Shown: positions 42,049 through 52,799, counted from the stretch's first letter. The stretch is DNA of 64,000 nt from Chitinophagales bacterium (GCA_017303475.1 JAFLBO010000001.1:1-64000), one strand, 5' to 3'. Notes: generated by a model from the letters alone, not told the origin. Numbers and translations: made by a program.

Positions 42049-45000
42049 CGTATCACCGTTACGTCGCCTGCAAAGATTTCCGTCTCGCCATTAACGTACT
42101 CCACCTCAACCACATACACATATACGCCCGGGTTGACATCCTGACCTTTTGCCCGGCCCTCCCAACCAAAGAATTCATCGTTTGGTTGGAAATTGCGGTT
42201 TTCAAAGAGTAATTCGCCCCAGCGGTCGTAAATCTGCATGGATCGAACCTGAGTTACCTCCTGACCCGCATATACCGTCAGAATATTATTGCTTCCGTCA
42301 GAGTTCGGGTAAATGATATTTGGAATGTACACATGCTTTTCCCGATTCACGGTAATCAGCAGATCATCTGTCGCTTCACAACCCGTTGAACTGGTTACCA
42401 CCAGGCGGTAACGAATGGAATTTAAAGGGAAACTCATCGTAGCCAGAGTATCAGGGTTAGCAAGGAACTGGGTTGGCTGCCATTCAAACGACTCAATATC
42501 GGAGAAGTTAAGCAACGCCTGAACCAGCATGCTGTCACCCAATCGGAGTGTGGTATCCGGGCCCAAATTCACCGACAATTCCTGTGGTGCCGGAACCGGC
42601 GCCTGTACATTGCTCACACAGCCGTTGGCATCTTCCACTTCAATCAGGTGCGGACCACTGCCCAAACCATTGAATATCACCGGGAAATTGCTCGTAGTTT
42701 GCTGCGGATTGCCATCAAGCGACAAAGCAAATGGTCCGGCTCCACCTACAATATTGGTGACAATGAGTCGGCCGTTCTGATCTCCAAAACAAACAGGTGA
42801 TTCACCCTCAAACAAAATAGTAAGCTCTGGCGGCGCCTGAAGGGTAAAGCTGTTGGTATATGTACAGCCAACCTGATCTGTTAACGTAACTGAATAGGCG
42901 CCTGCACCCAGATTGCTCACATTCAGTGCGCTCGCTCCATTGCTCCAATTTGCCTGAATAGGGCTGATGCCGCCAATGGTACTCAATGAAATGGTGCCGT
43001 CTGTAGTGAGTGGACAACTGGTGTTAAAGCCATTAAAATTCGACAAGGTAGCCGTGGCACTCAGAGAAGAGGTAGTTACAGTGGCGCCGGCGCCTATTTG
43101 AGCGGCACAGGTATTTCCTGAAGCAGTTAAACTCGAAATTGTATAAGTCGTTGTATTTGAAGGCGATACGCTGAAAGTATACCCGTTTTGAACGCCAGTT
43201 AACTGCAAAGGTGGTACCGTGCCGTTGATGGTTACGTCAAAACTGCTGCCACCGCTTGCATTAAGGGTAAGGGTTGCCGTATCTCCGGCGCAAATAGTCA
43301 CATTACCCAACAAAGAGCCCTGCGGCGTTGGTGCAACCACCACATCTGCCTGCCCGCTCACAGTGCCCGGACAGTTGGCATCGTTCACCAATACCAGTGT
43401 GAAGGTTTGGTTCTGTTGAACGTTGTTGCTCAGAATGTTAAAGGTGGTATTGTTGGTGCTTACCTGTTGTTGGGAGACACCGTTGATGGCGTATACAAAA
43501 CTGAATGGCGTGGCCCCGCTTAATTGTACCTGGAAGCTGGCATTATCGCCTGCACAAATATTGCTTGTCCCGGCGATAATAGCTGTTGGAGCGGCATTAA
43601 ATCGTACCGGCACACCAGGAGAAACTGACAAGCAAGGATCTTGCGGATCCACACCCCCGGCTGCAGAATTACCGGCCACAGCCACGATGTAATACGTGGT
43701 TCCAGGGGTCATTATGCCCTGCTGGAATGTAAATTGCGGAGTAGCACTTTGTGCCAGAATGCCGTTGGGCAGAAGTGCCGGATCTGTGCAAAGCAGGTAA
43801 ACGATGGCATCATCAGGGTCCAGGGTCTGATTGCCGGAAGCCTGAGCAGATACCGTTCCGCTTGGCAAACAGGCGTTTTGCGGGTTAACCAGCGTTCCTG
43901 CACTAGTGGCACAGGCACAAGCTACTGTACCGTTGATGGTAGTGGTACATCCTGTAGGGTTGCCAATTACAATGGTATATGGCTGGCCGCCCGGAATTGG
44001 ATTAGAAGTAAAGGTTGTATCGTTCAATGAACCCGTAACCCCAATCACCGTATACACAGGGTTGGCTTGTGCGCCATTCCCAATATCAAAAGTCAAGGTA
44101 TAGGTCTCCGTATTCAAATCACAATCTTCCACCAGGTTCAGCACCTGAGGCGGATTGGAAATGCTTACCAGCCCGGTACCGCTGAGTGTGCCGGTACAGC
44201 CTCCTGCGCCGCTCACCGATACCAGATTGTAAGTAGTGCTGGCCGCAGGATTTACCAGGATACTGTAAGGATTTTGACTGATATTGGTCAAATTGGTTGG
44301 GGTAACACCATCCGTATAACTCAAATTGAAGGGCCCGTCGCCGGTAAACTGTACCTGCAAGGTGGCGGAACTGCCCGGACAAACCACCGGATTACCCGAC
44401 AAGCTGGCCGTTACCTCCGGTCGCCAAACTACCTGCGGACCCGGAATAATGGAAATACATGGATCGCTCAGATCAATGCCGTTGGCGCCGCCAGGATTGC
44501 CTGCCACGGCCACAATATGATAGGTGGTGCCGGGTGTCAGCAAGGTTGGGTTGTAGGCAAAGGTTGGCGTGGTATTCACATCCAGAATAGTCCAGTTAGG
44601 CGGCAGGTTGGATTGACCTACCAGGAAATACAGCAAGGCATCTCCGGGGTCTAGTGTGGTGCCTGTAGCAGCAGGCGCAATAACCGTAGCGCCATAGCAA
44701 GCGGTGATCGGGGTTGGATCCATCACACCTGCGTTTGTATTGCAGGCACAACTTACAGAATCAGACTGGGTGAATGTACCGCAGTTCCAACTGTCCTGGA
44801 TTTGTACATTGTAAGTCTGGCCACTCGGGATTGGACTACTGGTAAAATGCCCTGTAGCCGGATCGTAAATGCCTGCAATGTTGCTCACTACAATGGTATT
44901 CAGGTCGCCCTGCGTAATATCAAACTCCAGCACATAGGTTTGTGTAAGCGGGTCGCAAGTGCTGGTAAAATTGCTGGCAGCCGGGGCAGGGTGCACATTT

Positions 45001-48000
45001 ACCTGTGCCGAGCCACTTACGGTGCCGGTACAATTAGCATCAGTAACAGATACCAGCGTAAAGGTGGCTGATTGTTGCAGGGTTGCGCCAATCAGGAAAT
45101 TGAACTGTGTAATGGGGTTAATGGTAAACGGATTCCCATTGATGGTGTAGTTCAACGAGAAATTGGGCGTACCGGTCATACTCACAATAAGTTGTTGGGT
45201 GTTGCCCGGACAAATATTGTATGTGTTGTTGGCCAAAGTAGCTGTAGGAATCGGGCGCCAAACTACAGGAGTACCGGTTGCTACCGATAAACAAGGGTCC
45301 AATAGGTCAATCATACCGTTGCCGTCCGGATTGCCTACTATGGAAGAAACATAGTAGGTAACACCGGTTTGCATAGGAGGAGCAAAAGTAAAACTTGGTG
45401 TATTGCTCCATCCCACAATGATGCCCAAGGGGACATCCGGGGTAGTATGCATGATGTACATCAGCTGATCGTTCGGATCAAGTACTGTATTTTGTGCAGC
45501 AGGTACCGTCAGAACTGTATTCTGGCAGGCATTTACCTGGGTCTGGCTCATATCGCCGGCATCGCTGGAGCAATTGCAAACGGCCATTCCGGCAATGGTA
45601 TCCTGGCCACATCCGGTAGCATCAGAGAAAGTAGCAAAATAATCCGGCGAAGCAAACGGAATTGGAATGCTGGTAAAACTTGATCCCGCAAAAAATCCGG
45701 CTATTCCCGAAACGCCAAACGGCGGAGTGGCCGCAACTACATCAAATGTTACGGTGTAGGTAGCGGTATTGTAATCGCAAATGGTCTGGATATTCGCAAC
45801 CTGGGGTGTTGGTGTTGCAGTAATATTGGCTGTAACACCTGAAGCAGCATTTGTACAATGGTTGTCTGTAATGCCTGTGAGTTCAACCGTGGTATTGCCA
45901 TTAACCGTAACTGGCAGCGTGTAGGTATTACCTGTTATGCCAGTCACGGGTGTTTGAGGTACGTTATTTATGGAATAACTCAATCCAAATGGCGCTGTTC
46001 CGGTAAATGTCACCGTCAGGTTGACAGTGCTGCCCTCGCAGGCAGTAGGGTTGGCCGGTGTGATGGTTGCGGTTGGGAAGGCATGGAAAACCACCGGTGT
46101 GCCCTGCGCAATAACCGTGCAAAGATGTCCTGTATCTACCACCCCGGCCGTAATGTTACCGGCAATGGCAGATATATAATAGGTAGTGCCAGGATTCATA
46201 CCTGGTTGAATGCCAAAGCTCGGCGTGGCACTCCAGCCATAAATAGTTCCAATTGGCAATGCCGGATTTTCGTGCAACACATACAACAAAGTGTCGTTGC
46301 CATCATTGACAAAACCGCCGTTGTAAATGGCTGTTGCCTGCTCGTCCTGGCAGGCGTTGATGGCCGTCAGATTCATTGTTCCTACCTCCGTAACACAGTT
46401 GCAGGTACTTAAACCGCTCACATTCACGTTGCCGCAATTATTGGCATCGTGGAAATTAAAATTATACCCCTGCGCTATGGGTATGGGGTTGCTGGTAAAG
46501 GTTGAACCGGCAAAACTTCCCCCATTGCCACTGGTTAAGGTGAGTGGTAAAGTGGCGCCCAATACATCAAACGTTACCACATAAGTCCCATTCGCCGGAT
46601 TACAATTCAGGTTCAAATTGGCATATGTTGGAGCGTAATTGATCGTAATTACTGCCGGAGGACCAGAGATAATCCCCAAACATCCCGGCGATTCAATGCT
46701 GGTCAACTCATAAACAGTAGTGGAATTTACCTGAACAGGAATGAAATACGGATCGTCAAAAGTGGTATCCGGCTGCTGGGCCACACCGTTAATGGTGTAA
46801 TTGATGATAAATGGACCCGTACCGGTAAAATCAATGGATACCTGGGTGTCGGCTGTGTCGCAGAAAGCGGCACTGCCCAGGAATTGGGCATTGGCCGGAG
46901 TGAATACAAACACAATCACCTGACCGACAGCCGTATCAGTGCAAAGGGAGTCTGAAATTTCAAGCAGTTTGTAAATTGTTCCGATGTTCGGGTTTACAGG
47001 TAGAATCAGCGGACTCACGTTGGACGTAGCCGTAAGCGTATCGTTATTGGCTTTGTATGTTACCGTCCATGGGGCTGTTCCCGTGAAGGTAAATACCAGA
47101 TTTGTACCATTTCCGTTCTGGCAAATTTGCCCGCCCCCTGTCAGCGTAACAGTCGGGTTCGGATTCACCCGGATGGTCGCTGAACCCGATACAGAGCCAC
47201 CACAGCTTCCGGAGCTAACCCCGGTAAGGGCATAAGTGGTGGTATTCATTGGACTAACCGTAATAGTATATGGATTCAGGCTGGTTGTAATGGTATCTAC
47301 AGGAATACCATTGGCGCTGTAGGAGAATGTCCAGGGCGCTGTACCGGTAAAGCTAACCGATAACGGAGCGGAGTTCTCTGCACAAATGGTATCGGTGCCA
47401 GAAATCAAAGCCGTAGGTGGTGTGGCCACATTCAGGGTGTAAGTGCCACTTGCACTACCGCCCGGACAGCTGCTGTTGCTCACACTGGTAAGCACATAAG
47501 TAGTTGAAGCGCCGGGCGATACCGGAATCTGGTAAGTGGTATTGCTGGTGGTTAAAGGTGGTTGTTGCACACCGTTTTCTGTATATATAAAGGTGTATGG
47601 TGCGGCACCGCTGAAGGTAAAGTCGAGTGTGTCTGTCTGACCAACACAAATAGCATTTGTGCCTCCCGCTAACACGCCGGTTACGCCTGGTAATACCGAA
47701 ACCACCGCAATGCCGGAAACCGTACCATCGCAGTTGTTGGAGGTTACACTCACTAGTTCCAAAGTGGTAGTGGCATTGTAAGATCCGGCAATCTGATAAG
47801 GGCTGTTGCTGGTGGTTACCGGAGGTTGGTCTACTCCATCAATGGAATAAACAAAGGTCCAGGGAGCGTTGCCAGACAGGGTAACCGGAATATTGACATT
47901 TTGCCCGGCACATACCACCGGATTGCCGTTGATGAAGGCAGTGGGCAAAGGTGTTACTACAGCCTGATGAGAGCCGGTGGCTGTTCCGGTGCAGCCATTG

Positions 48001-49595
48001 CTGGTCACGGAAGTAAGCACGTAAGTGGTTGTGCCAGTAGGCGGATTTACCGTAAGCGTATAATCAGGTCCGGTAGCCGTTATAGGTGGTTGTGGCACCC
48101 CGTTTATGGTATACACAAAGGTGTAATCATCGGAACCATTGAAGGTAACGGGAATATCGAGCGACTGTCCTGCGCATAAATTTGTTGGGCCGGCCGCCAG
48201 GGTAGCAGTGGGCGCCTGGTTGACGGTAATATCAAAACTGCCATCCACATCCTGCGTACAGCCGTTACCTGCTTCAAAACTTACCGCTGAAATCGTAGCA
48301 TCCATGGTAAGTGGTACCGTGAAATTGAACGGATCGTTGTTGGTAACCAATGGTGGCTGTTGTACGCCGTCAATGGAGTAAATAAACGTATATGGCGCAC
48401 CGCCTCCGCTAAAGTTGACCGTGAAAGCGGCAGATTGTCCGGCGCATATATTGGATGGACCATTCTGGGTAAAAGTGGCCGAAATGGCCGGATTCAGGGT
48501 CACATTGAAGGTTTGCGGAGGTCCCACGCAGTTGCCTACTTCTGCATGAACGGTAACGGAACCGGAAACCGAGAAGGGCAGGGGAGGCACTGTGCCGGAA
48601 ATATCGCCCTGTCCACTTGGTGGGAAAAGCGGAACGTTATTCACCGTCCAGTGATACGTGGCGTTAGGGTCGCTACCGGAAAAGATAACCTCTACAAAGT
48701 CGCCTGAACAGGCTACAATATCCGGAGGATCGTTGGTCAGTGGCAGCGGATCTACCGTAATCGTAAAGGTAATTGGATCGCCAAAACAAGTGCCGGATTG
48801 TGGAGTAACGGTAATGGTAGCCACTTCTTGCTGGCCCAAACCTGCCGGCGGATTCACAGTAATGCTGCTTCCAGTACCTGATGCTCCCAAACCTATATTC
48901 GTATTGTCGTTAGTCCAGTTAAATACAGGTGGTGGATTTCCTGTGCCGGTAAAATTTATGGTAAATGGTGTACCCGCACAGCCTGAAACATCCGGCTCCG
49001 GATCTACAGTTGGCAATACACCTGAAACAGTTACATCATCAAACCAGTATGTTTCAGCTGTTGCTTTATTGGATAATGTGATTCGAACACGGATGGTATT
49101 TCCACTTAATCCATTCACAGTGGCAGTGCCAGCTCCTCCTCCACAAACATAACCAAACTGTATCCAACCACCGCCGTTGATACTATATTCAAAAATAATC
49201 TGGTCGTGCCCGTTATCTATCGCTACATCTCCAGTGCAACCAAGGTGGGGACCACCAGCGGAGCATTCAAAAGTGCCAACAGAACCATATGTCACAGAAA
49301 CGCTAACATCGCAATAACCATTTATGTCTATGTCATTGGTTACCCATGTGTTATCACCTCCGCCGCCACTTGCCGGACAACAAGGCGCACCTTCCATATC
49401 GGTCACTTCATACCTGCCATTCATCACACCATTAAACGATTGTGGCGTGCCATCACAATCTGTGAAATTGCTGTCATCCCATCCGGGTGCTGGAGGAGGG
49501 CCGGAGAAATTTTCCTGCCAAATGACCTGCGCAGAAGAAGTGAAGGAAAGCAGAAGGAAAAAGAAAAAGAACAGATGCTTGCGGATGTGGGACAT
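42045..49595 (-). CDS. Giant Ig-like repeat surface protein with gliding-motility C-terminal domain
   Basis: This ~2516-residue protein starts MSHIRKHLFFFFFLLLSF, a signal peptide ending TSSAQ; the frame to 49721 is longer and less likely. An N-terminal jelly-roll/MAM-like domain (about 25-190) is followed by more than a dozen Ig-like repeats of about 85-90 residues with the recurring ICAGxxxxxxVxFxGxxPxTFxYSINGVxQPP pattern. SprB-like segments come next (CPLTTDGTISLSTIGG, CFGDQNGRLIVTNIVGG). The chain ends in a CHU_C domain (MQIYDRWGELLF... DVTVIR), a type-B T9SS signal. It resembles SprB-like gliding adhesins. Confidence 0.9.
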   Translation of the reverse strand: MSHIRKHLFFFFFLLLSFTSSAQVIWQENFSGPPPAPGWDDSNFTDCDGTPQSFNGVMNGRYEVTDMEGAPCCPASGGGGDNTWVTNDIDINGYCDVSVSVTYGSVGTFECSAGGPHLGCTGDVAIDNGHDQIIFEYSINGGGWIQFGYVCGGGAGTATVNGLSGNTIRVRITLSNKATAETYWFDDVTVSGVLPTVDPEPDVSGCAGTPFTINFTGTGNPPPVFNWTNDNTNIGLGASGTGSSITVNPPAGLGQQEVATITVTPQSGTCFGDPITFTITVDPLPLTNDPPDIVACSGDFVEVIFSGSDPNATYHWTVNNVPLFPPSGQGDISGTVPPLPFSVSGSVTVHAEVGNCVGPPQTFNVTLNPAISATFTQNGPSNICAGQSAAFTVNFSGGGAPYTFIYSIDGVQQPPLVTNNDPFNFTVPLTMDATISAVSFEAGNGCTQDVDGSFDITVNQAPTATLAAGPTNLCAGQSLDIPVTFNGSDDYTFVYTINGVPQPPITATGPDYTLTVNPPTGTTTYVLTSVTSNGCTGTATGSHQAVVTPLPTAFINGNPVVCAGQNVNIPVTLSGNAPWTFVYSIDGVDQPPVTTSNSPYQIAGSYNATTTLELVSVTSNNCDGTVSGIAVVSVLPGVTGVLAGGTNAICVGQTDTLDFTFSGAAPYTFIYTENGVQQPPLTTSNTTYQIPVSPGASTTYVLTSVSNSSCPGGSASGTYTLNVATPPTALISGTDTICAENSAPLSVSFTGTAPWTFSYSANGIPVDTITTSLNPYTITVSPMNTTTYALTGVSSGSCGGSVSGSATIRVNPNPTVTLTGGGQICQNGNGTNLVFTFTGTAPWTVTYKANNDTLTATSNVSPLILPVNPNIGTIYKLLEISDSLCTDTAVGQVIVFVFTPANAQFLGSAAFCDTADTQVSIDFTGTGPFIINYTINGVAQQPDTTFDDPYFIPVQVNSTTVYELTSIESPGCLGIISGPPAVITINYAPTYANLNLNCNPANGTYVVTFDVLGATLPLTLTSGNGGSFAGSTFTSNPIPIAQGYNFNFHDANNCGNVNVSGLSTCNCVTEVGTMNLTAINACQDEQATAIYNGGFVNDGNDTLLYVLHENPALPIGTIYGWSATPSFGIQPGMNPGTTYYISAIAGNITAGVVDTGHLCTVIAQGTPVVFHAFPTATITPANPTACEGSTVNLTVTFTGTAPFGLSYSINNVPQTPVTGITGNTYTLPVTVNGNTTVELTGITDNHCTNAASGVTANITATPTPQVANIQTICDYNTATYTVTFDVVAATPPFGVSGIAGFFAGSSFTSIPIPFASPDYFATFSDATGCGQDTIAGMAVCNCSSDAGDMSQTQVNACQNTVLTVPAAQNTVLDPNDQLMYIMHTTPDVPLGIIVGWSNTPSFTFAPPMQTGVTYYVSSIVGNPDGNGMIDLLDPCLSVATGTPVVWRPIPTATLANNTYNICPGNTQQLIVSMTGTPNFSLNYTINGNPFTINPITQFNFLIGATLQQSATFTLVSVTDANCTGTVSGSAQVNVHPAPAASNFTSTCDPLTQTYVLEFDITQGDLNTIVVSNIAGIYDPATGHFTSSPIPSGQTYNVQIQDSWNCGTFTQSDSVSCACNTNAGVMDPTPITACYGATVIAPAATGTTLDPGDALLYFLVGQSNLPPNWTILDVNTTPTFAYNPTLLTPGTTYHIVAVAGNPGGANGIDLSDPCISIIPGPQVVWRPEVTASLSGNPVVCPGSSATLQVQFTGDGPFNLSYTDGVTPTNLTNISQNPYSILVNPAASTTYNLVSVSGAGGCTGTLSGTGLVSISNPPQVLNLVEDCDLNTETYTLTFDIGNGAQANPVYTVIGVTGSLNDTTFTSNPIPGGQPYTIVIGNPTGCTTTINGTVACACATSAGTLVNPQNACLPSGTVSAQASGNQTLDPDDAIVYLLCTDPALLPNGILAQSATPQFTFQQGIMTPGTTYYIVAVAGNSAAGGVDPQDPCLSVSPGVPVRFNAAPTAIIAGTSNICAGDNASFQVQLSGATPFSFVYAINGVSQQQVSTNNTTFNILSNNVQQNQTFTLVLVNDANCPGTVSGQADVVVAPTPQGSLLGNVTICAGDTATLTLNASGGSSFDVTINGTVPPLQLTGVQNGYTFSVSPSNTTTYTISSLTASGNTCAAQIGAGATVTTSSLSATATLSNFNGFNTSCPLTTDGTISLSTIGGISPIQANWSNGASALNVSNLGAGAYSVTLTDQVGCTYTNSFTLQAPPELTILFEGESPVCFGDQNGRLIVTNIVGGAGPFALSLDGNPQQTTSNFPVIFNGLGSGPHLIEVEDANGCVSNVQAPVPAPQELSVNLGPDTTLRLGDSMLVQALLNFSDIESFEWQPTQFLANPDTLATMSFPLNSIRYRLVVTSSTGCEATDDLLITVNREKHVYIPNIIYPNSDGSNNILTVYAGQEVTQVRSMQIYDRWGELLFENRNFQPNDEFFGWEGRAKGQDVNPGVYVYVVEVEYVNGETEIFAGDVTVIR

Positions 49596-49821
49596 GCTGA
49601 GCTTAGAACTAGGAGTCAAGAATGGAAATTGGAATAAAAAGGTCTTGGTATGGGCGAAAAACGGCACAAGGTAGCGCAATTCGCTCTGCTGGTAGTCAGT
49701 TTTGTATGAACTTATTGGCAATTTTAACCTGAAGTTTATTTGATGCAGACATACAAACTTGTGATTACGCGAAACTGCTCCGCTTTCCCGAAAAACCCGT
49801 CCATATCCTTAATTTTGCGCC

Positions 49822-50472
49822 ATGCTACACCAAATCTTGACCACCGTTGAACACCACCACGCCCGACTGGTTGCAGTCTCCAAAACACACCCTGTGGAAA
49901 AGATCCTGCAAGTTTACCAGGAAGGACAACGCGTCTTCGGCGAAAATCGCCCTCAGGAGATGCTCGATAAGCACCCCGCGCTGCCTGCTGATATACAATG
50001 GCACATGATTGGCCATTTGCAGACAAATAAGGTTAAATACATAGCGCCTTTTGTGGCTATGATACACTCGGTAGACAGTCTCAAACTCCTGCAGGAAATC
50101 GACCGCCAGGCGCAGAAACACAACAGAATCATTGATTGCCTGCTACAATTTCATATCGCACAGGAAGAAAGCAAATTCGGACTCGATGAAGCAGAAGCCA
50201 TCCAACTTATGAGTAGTCCGGAATACGCCGCCCTGAAAAATGTACGCATTTGCGGGGTAATGGGTATGGCAACTTTTTCCGACAACCAACAACTGGTGCG
50301 ACAAGAGTTTCGACAACTAAAAGGCATTTTTGACCGGTTAAAAGTTCGATTTTTTGCCCAAAATGACCATTTTAAAGAAATCAGCATGGGCATGTCGGGC
50401 GATTGGGAAATAGCGCTGGAAGAAGGAAGTACCCTGGTACGTATCGGAAGTTTGATTTTTGGCAGCCGATGA
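49822..50472 (+). CDS. YggS/PLPHP family PLP-binding protein
   Basis: A 216-residue member of the PLP homeostasis protein family (YggS, human PLPBP). The PLP lysine is Lys21 in LVAVSKTHP; EGQRVFGENRPQEM, WHMIGHLQTNKVKYI and ISMGMSGDWEIALEEGSTLVRIGS are standard motifs and complete the barrel. It buffers pyridoxal phosphate and has no known catalytic turnover. A TAATTTTG box is only 5 bp before the ATG, so a leaderless transcript is possible. Confidence 0.93.
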   Translation: MLHQILTTVEHHHARLVAVSKTHPVEKILQVYQEGQRVFGENRPQEMLDKHPALPADIQWHMIGHLQTNKVKYIAPFVAMIHSVDSLKLLQEIDRQAQKHNRIIDCLLQFHIAQEESKFGLDEAEAIQLMSSPEYAALKNVRICGVMGMATFSDNQQLVRQEFRQLKGIFDRLKVRFFAQNDHFKEISMGMSGDWEIALEEGSTLVRIGSLIFGSR

Positions 50473-50506
50473 ATTTGCAATTGTGCAATTAATTTTTGAA
50501 TCTTTG

Positions 50507-50530
50507 CATCACTGTACTAGTGCAGTGATG
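50507..50530. repeat. Short hairpin after the PLP protein gene
   Basis: CATCACTG pairs with CAGTGATG across 8 nt, 34 bp after the stop. There is no following T-run, so terminator function is doubtful. Confidence 0.45.
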
Positions 50531-50585
50531 TTTCGGAAAAAACTTTTACTTCCGGAATATTGTTTGATGAATAAAATTAGGTGAT

Positions 50586-50645
50586 GCGGATTGGGTTTAC
50601 TCACGGGGTGACTCCAAAGTCACCCCGTGAGTAAACCCAATCCGC
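50586..50645. repeat. Perfect 28-bp hairpin in the leader of DAHP synthase/chorismate mutase
   Basis: Arms 50586-50613 and 50618-50645 are exactly complementary with a CCAA loop. It ends 19 bp before the ATG. It has no T-run, so it is not a classic terminator; an RNA hairpin there could reduce ribosome access, or it may be an intergenic palindrome of unknown type. Confidence 0.9.
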
Positions 50646-50664
50646 TCAAAAGCACTCAACCCCA

Positions 50665-51810
50665 ATGACCGAAACACACACATCCACTCAAGTATCCTCC
50701 ATGGACTTCAAACCTGTATTCCATCCTCAAAACCGCCCAATACTCATCGCCGGACCTTGTTCTGCCGAAACGGAGGAACAAGTGCTCAGCACTGCCCACG
50801 GACTTGCCGACAAAGGCATTGATCTATACCGGGCTGGTATCTGGAAACCCCGCACGCGCCCGGGCGCTTTCGAGGGTATTGGCGTAACTGGCTTGTCCTG
50901 GCTCCGCAGAGTCAAAGAAGAAACCGGTTTGAAAGTCACTACCGAGGTTGCCACCGCTCAACACGTGTATGAATGTCTTAAATATGGCATTGATGTGCTC
51001 TGGATTGGGGCCCGCACTACCGTAAATCCTTTTTCCGTACAGGAAATAGCTGATGCCCTCGCCGGTACAGATATCCCTGTTATAGTCAAAAACCCGGTAA
51101 ACCCGGACTATAAACTCTGGGTTGGCGCCATGGAACGCCTGCACAAAGCCGGACTTCGAAGAATCGCCGCCATTCACCGGGGCTTTTCCACTTATGGCGA
51201 TTCCAAATACCGCAATGTGCCACGCTGGCAAATGGCGCTCAACCTTATGGAAGAGTTTCCGGGACTTGAAGTGATTTGCGATATTTCCCACATTTGTGGA
51301 CGCCGTGATATCCTGGCAGAAACAGCCCAAAAAGCATACGATCTGAACTTCGATGGCCTGATGGTAGAGGTTCACCCTGATCCGGATAATGCCTGGAGTG
51401 ATGCCTCCCAGCAAATCACCCCCGAACAATTCGGAGAAATGACCCGCTCTCTGGTATTGCGCTCTGCCACTTCAGAAGACCCCGGTTATCGGGAACAAAT
51501 TGAGCACTACCGCCAGCAGATTGACGAATTTGATGAAGAAATCATACACCTCATTGCCCAGCGCATGCACCTGGTACGTGAAATAGGGTACATCAAAAAA
51601 GACAAAAATGTAGCCATTTTCCAACCAGAACGTTTCCGCGCCCTGGCCGATGCCTGCCGACTCCGTGCTGAAAAAGGCGACCTGAGTAGGGAATTCATCA
51701 GCCTTTTCCTCGAAGCGATCCACCAGGAAGGCATCAACCAGCAGGAACGCATCATGAACGATGGACTGACAGAGAGCACCACCAAGGGTGATTTATGGAT
51801 GAATGATTAA
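50665..51810 (+). CDS. Bifunctional DAHP synthase / chorismate mutase
   Basis: A 381-residue fusion of a type I 3-deoxy-7-phosphoheptulonate synthase (about 15-265; RPILIAGPCSAETEEQ, GIWKPRTRPGAFEGIG, AAIHRGFSTYG, VEVHPDPDNAWSDASQQ) with an AroQ-type chorismate mutase (about 280-365; IDEFDEEIIHLIAQRMHLVREIGYIKK). It catalyses the first step of the shikimate pathway and the branch from chorismate to prephenate. Such fusions are common in Bacteroidota. Chorismate mutase as a regulatory feedback sensor is known for relatives. ATG 50701 (Met13) is an alternative start. Confidence 0.95.
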   Translation: MTETHTSTQVSSMDFKPVFHPQNRPILIAGPCSAETEEQVLSTAHGLADKGIDLYRAGIWKPRTRPGAFEGIGVTGLSWLRRVKEETGLKVTTEVATAQHVYECLKYGIDVLWIGARTTVNPFSVQEIADALAGTDIPVIVKNPVNPDYKLWVGAMERLHKAGLRRIAAIHRGFSTYGDSKYRNVPRWQMALNLMEEFPGLEVICDISHICGRRDILAETAQKAYDLNFDGLMVEVHPDPDNAWSDASQQITPEQFGEMTRSLVLRSATSEDPGYREQIEHYRQQIDEFDEEIIHLIAQRMHLVREIGYIKKDKNVAIFQPERFRALADACRLRAEKGDLSREFISLFLEAIHQEGINQQERIMNDGLTESTTKGDLWMND

Positions 51811-51828
51811 TGGGCTCACATTGGTTCG

Positions 51829-51836
51829 TACTTTTG
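51829..51836 (+). promoter_or_regulatory. -7 box (TACTTTTG) upstream of the DUF4340 gene
   Basis: TACTTTTGC fits TAnnTTTG and lies 19 bp before ATG 51855, indicating a promoter for the 51855-54070 gene pair. Confidence 0.5.
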
Positions 51837-51854
51837 CCGAACCAACCATAACCC

Positions 51855-52799
51855 ATGAAGAACAAACACCTCGTTCTGCTTTTTATACTCACCGTCATCA
51901 TCGGCCTGGCGCTCCGAAATGCACCCTGGCGCGATACAGATACATTTCAGAAAAAACTACTCAGGGCAGATAGCTCGGATATTGTTCGGCTGCAATTTTC
52001 CGGTCTTACCCTTATGCGTACGGAATCTGGTTTTGTTGCAGAACAAAACAACCGCAGCGCCAGGGTGCCAGATTCAGAAATGAAGCCTATTCTGGCAGCA
52101 CTCAATGACCTAACCTCCATCCGGATTGTGCCAACCCAACAGCCAGATACCTGCTGGCTGAACAACAAGCAGGGTATTGTAGTAGTGATAATTTATGGTA
52201 GTCATAAAACAGAAGGCATAATACTCGGTAAGGAAATCTTAGAACAAGGTAGGCCGGCAACCTATCTCTCCTTCCCCAACAATAAGGGCGTTTACCTGGT
52301 AAATAACGCCTTGCGCGGTGTTTTTTCCAAAACACTGGACGATTTTAGAAAATCGGCAATAGTGAAGTATCACACCTCAGATGTGTATGGCTTTACCATC
52401 GAAACCGTAAATGCTGATACGCTTTCTGTCATATACTCCAAAGAAAGTTCCCGCTGGCAAATGGACAACAGCCACAAAACCATCTCCAACGACAGTGTGA
52501 AGGTTTGGCTGAATAAAATGGAAAAGTTGTCTCAATTGCCGTTTGCCGACCTGTTTGATGAAACCCATGAAGGCAAACAATTGTACGCGCGCATCCGTCT
52601 GGACCTGAATTGCCAGCCGGATCCACTTTGGGTGTACATTTATCGGCTCAATACCCTTTCCCTGCCTGAAGAATTGCCGGACCTCAAACCCAATGATCCA
52701 CGACTGGCGCCATACGCCCTTTATTTTTCGCCCTATCCAACCAATTATTACGCCCTTTCAGATACCACCTTTTTGCGACAAATATGTCAACCCTTTTAA
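51855..52799 (+). CDS. DUF4340 domain protein
   Basis: This 314-residue protein has an N-terminal membrane anchor (LVLLFILTVIIGLALR) and a periplasmic body typical of DUF4340: IVRLQFSGLTLMRTESGFVAE, SEMKPILAALNDLTSIR, and a repeat of the same fold in the second half (WQMDNSHKTISNDSVKVWLNKMEKLS). DUF4340 proteins often accompany ABC exporters for gliding (GldF/G-like), but none is here. It overlaps the next gene by 16 bp, so the two are translated together. Confidence 0.75.
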   Translation: MKNKHLVLLFILTVIIGLALRNAPWRDTDTFQKKLLRADSSDIVRLQFSGLTLMRTESGFVAEQNNRSARVPDSEMKPILAALNDLTSIRIVPTQQPDTCWLNNKQGIVVVIIYGSHKTEGIILGKEILEQGRPATYLSFPNNKGVYLVNNALRGVFSKTLDDFRKSAIVKYHTSDVYGFTIETVNADTLSVIYSKESSRWQMDNSHKTISNDSVKVWLNKMEKLSQLPFADLFDETHEGKQLYARIRLDLNCQPDPLWVYIYRLNTLSLPEELPDLKPNDPRLAPYALYFSPYPTNYYALSDTTFLRQICQPF

